A stretch of 64,000 nucleotides of DNA from contig NZ_LMVB01000006.1 of NCBI RefSeq assembly GCF_001510645.1, positions 1 through 64,000 on the forward strand, written 5' to 3'. The position numbers were made by a program, and so were the translations under genes. Shown here piece after piece: positions 63,296-64,000 of the stretch. Source of the stretch: Paenibacillus sp. FJAT-29882. Lineage in GTDB: Bacteria > Bacillota > Bacilli > Bacillales > DSM-1321. Positions within the stretch are counted from its first letter, which is position 1; each line of letters begins with the position of its first letter. Below the pieces are notes generated by a model. That model searched no databases. It was given only the letters and a program-made list of their open reading frames with translations, and was not told the origin of the DNA.

Positions 63296-64000
63296 ATGAC
63301 AGATTCCAAAGTAAGAATTGAGGGTTTTAGAATGCATCAAGCTATCTTGGAAGAATTCCGTTTTATTCGCGATCAATCATCTGAACGCCCTCCTGCTTCT
63401 GCCTATGTTGTGTACATGACCATGTTAAAGCAAATGCATATAGAACAAAATCAACGGGGCATGCTTAAAGAATACAACCTTTCTACCTGGTCAAAAAAAC
63501 TAGGAATCTCTTACTCCACTCTTTGGGGAGGAAAGCGTTTTTTAGAAGATCATCATTTTGTTAAAGAGGAAATCTGCGAAGGGTTGCCTGTTTTGGTGTT
63601 AAAAGATGTTGAAAAATATAATACACCTGAACATAATGGCGGGGTTCTTAATTACCTTATTATTCCTCATGCTCTTTTTGAAACTAATATCTTAGCTGAA
63701 TTCGTCCGTACGTCCAACCCTGAAGGTATCGAACTACTTTTATCCTTGCTTAACCAGTTCCGTACCGGTATGTCTTTTAGCAAGACTAGTGAAATCGACA
63801 AAATAAAACAAGAACGGACGATGAAAACACTCAAACTTCAACTAAACAAAAACGCAAAAGGCGTTCGTAAAACATTAAGCGTTTTAGAGGCTCTTTTTTC
63901 CATTGAATTTACAGGGATTGAGCTCCGCAAAAAGCAAATATGGATTAAGAAAGTCTCCTTTACCTTGAAGGAGGAATGCGTGGAAGAGAGTACGGATGAA
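63296..64000 (+). CDS. Probable plasmid replication initiator, N-terminal 235 residues (runs off the right edge)
   Basis: ATG at 63296 with AAAGGAGGG eight bases upstream. The frame stays open through all 235 codons to the window end. It begins MTDSKVRIEGFRMHQAILEE and has a winged-helix segment LSTWSKKLGISYSTLWGGKR then FLEDHHFVKEE (about 60-90), later a basic helical region (KIKQERTMKTLKLQLNKNAK). Such an N-terminal winged helix next to an iteron array is the layout of theta-type Rep proteins, but I do not recognise the family for certain. It could also be a regulatory DNA-binding protein. Confidence 0.6.
   Translation, partial: MTDSKVRIEGFRMHQAILEEFRFIRDQSSERPPASAYVVYMTMLKQMHIEQNQRGMLKEYNLSTWSKKLGISYSTLWGGKRFLEDHHFVKEEICEGLPVLVLKDVEKYNTPEHNGGVLNYLIIPHALFETNILAEFVRTSNPEGIELLLSLLNQFRTGMSFSKTSEIDKIKQERTMKTLKLQLNKNAKGVRKTLSVLEALFSIEFTGIELRKKQIWIKKVSFTLKEECVEESTDE

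Overview
The window looks like low-GC Firmicute DNA from a Bacillaceae species. Genes have strong Shine-Dalgarno sequences (AGGAGG type) with ATG, GTG and TTG starts. There is a two-aptamer gcv glycine riboswitch, cre-like CcpA boxes, and close relatives of B. subtilis HxlA/HxlR, YcnK and two-subunit GcvPA/GcvPB. The right end (about 58-64 kb) does not look chromosomal: it has iteron-like repeats, an AT-rich tract, a perfect 26-bp palindrome and the start of a probable replication-initiator gene. The window may therefore lie on a large plasmid or an integrated one.

Layout: (1) 1-11.6 kb: two copies of an hxlA plus EutQ-like cupin module behind near-identical promoters, with an HxlR regulator, an NCS1 transporter, an orphan mannitol-type PTS EIICB with its MtlR-like activator, an orphan glycine-betaine-type binding lipoprotein and a decayed phage/plasmid remnant. 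(2) 12-17 kb: a second NCS1 permease with a tiny membrane protein, then a copper/topaquinone amine oxidase beside a YcnK-type copper-sensing repressor; the two genes share a 16-bp upstream element. (3) 17.3-25 kb: a creatinine cluster (creatininase, APC permease, creatinase, MFS transporter) with a divergent PucR-type regulator. (4) 25-27.4 kb: a FabF paralogue divergent from an XRE/MmyB-like regulator. (5) 27.5-36.3 kb: N-methylhydantoinase-type HyuA/HyuB, a hydantoin/allantoin-type NCS1 permease, an M20 amidohydrolase and a LysR regulator. (6) 36.5-47.7 kb: lpd, an IscA/HesB-like protein and a riboswitch-controlled operon glyA-sdaAB-sdaAA-gcvT-gcvH-gcvPA-gcvPB, followed by a CycA-like permease. 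(7) 46.1-50.2 kb: two copies of a 138-bp MITE with perfect 9-bp target duplications, one nested in the end of a dead IS605-type TnpB element. (8) 50.9-57.5 kb: pseudouridine/nucleoside catabolism (nucleoside hydrolase, NupC, PsuG, PsuK, EamA transporter, and an HTH-PfkB protein with a degenerate kinase site). (9) 57.6-64 kb: plasmid-like small genes, a replisome-organizer fragment and the repeat array.

How the parts may work together (inference): creatinine is opened to creatine, and creatinase makes sarcosine plus urea. The hydantoinase branch could also lead to sarcosine through N-carbamoylsarcosine. Demethylation of sarcosine, by an enzyme not seen here, would give glycine plus formaldehyde. 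Glycine would then go through GCV and GlyA to serine and through SdaA to pyruvate, while HxlA fixes formaldehyde onto ribulose 5-phosphate. The amine oxidase would add aldehyde from primary amines. The window reads as an N-methyl/amine nitrogen and carbon scavenging island under substrate (PucR, HxlR, LysR), copper (YcnK), glycine (riboswitch) and probable carbon-catabolite (CcpA) control. HxlB, sarcosine oxidase/dehydrogenase and urease are not in the window.
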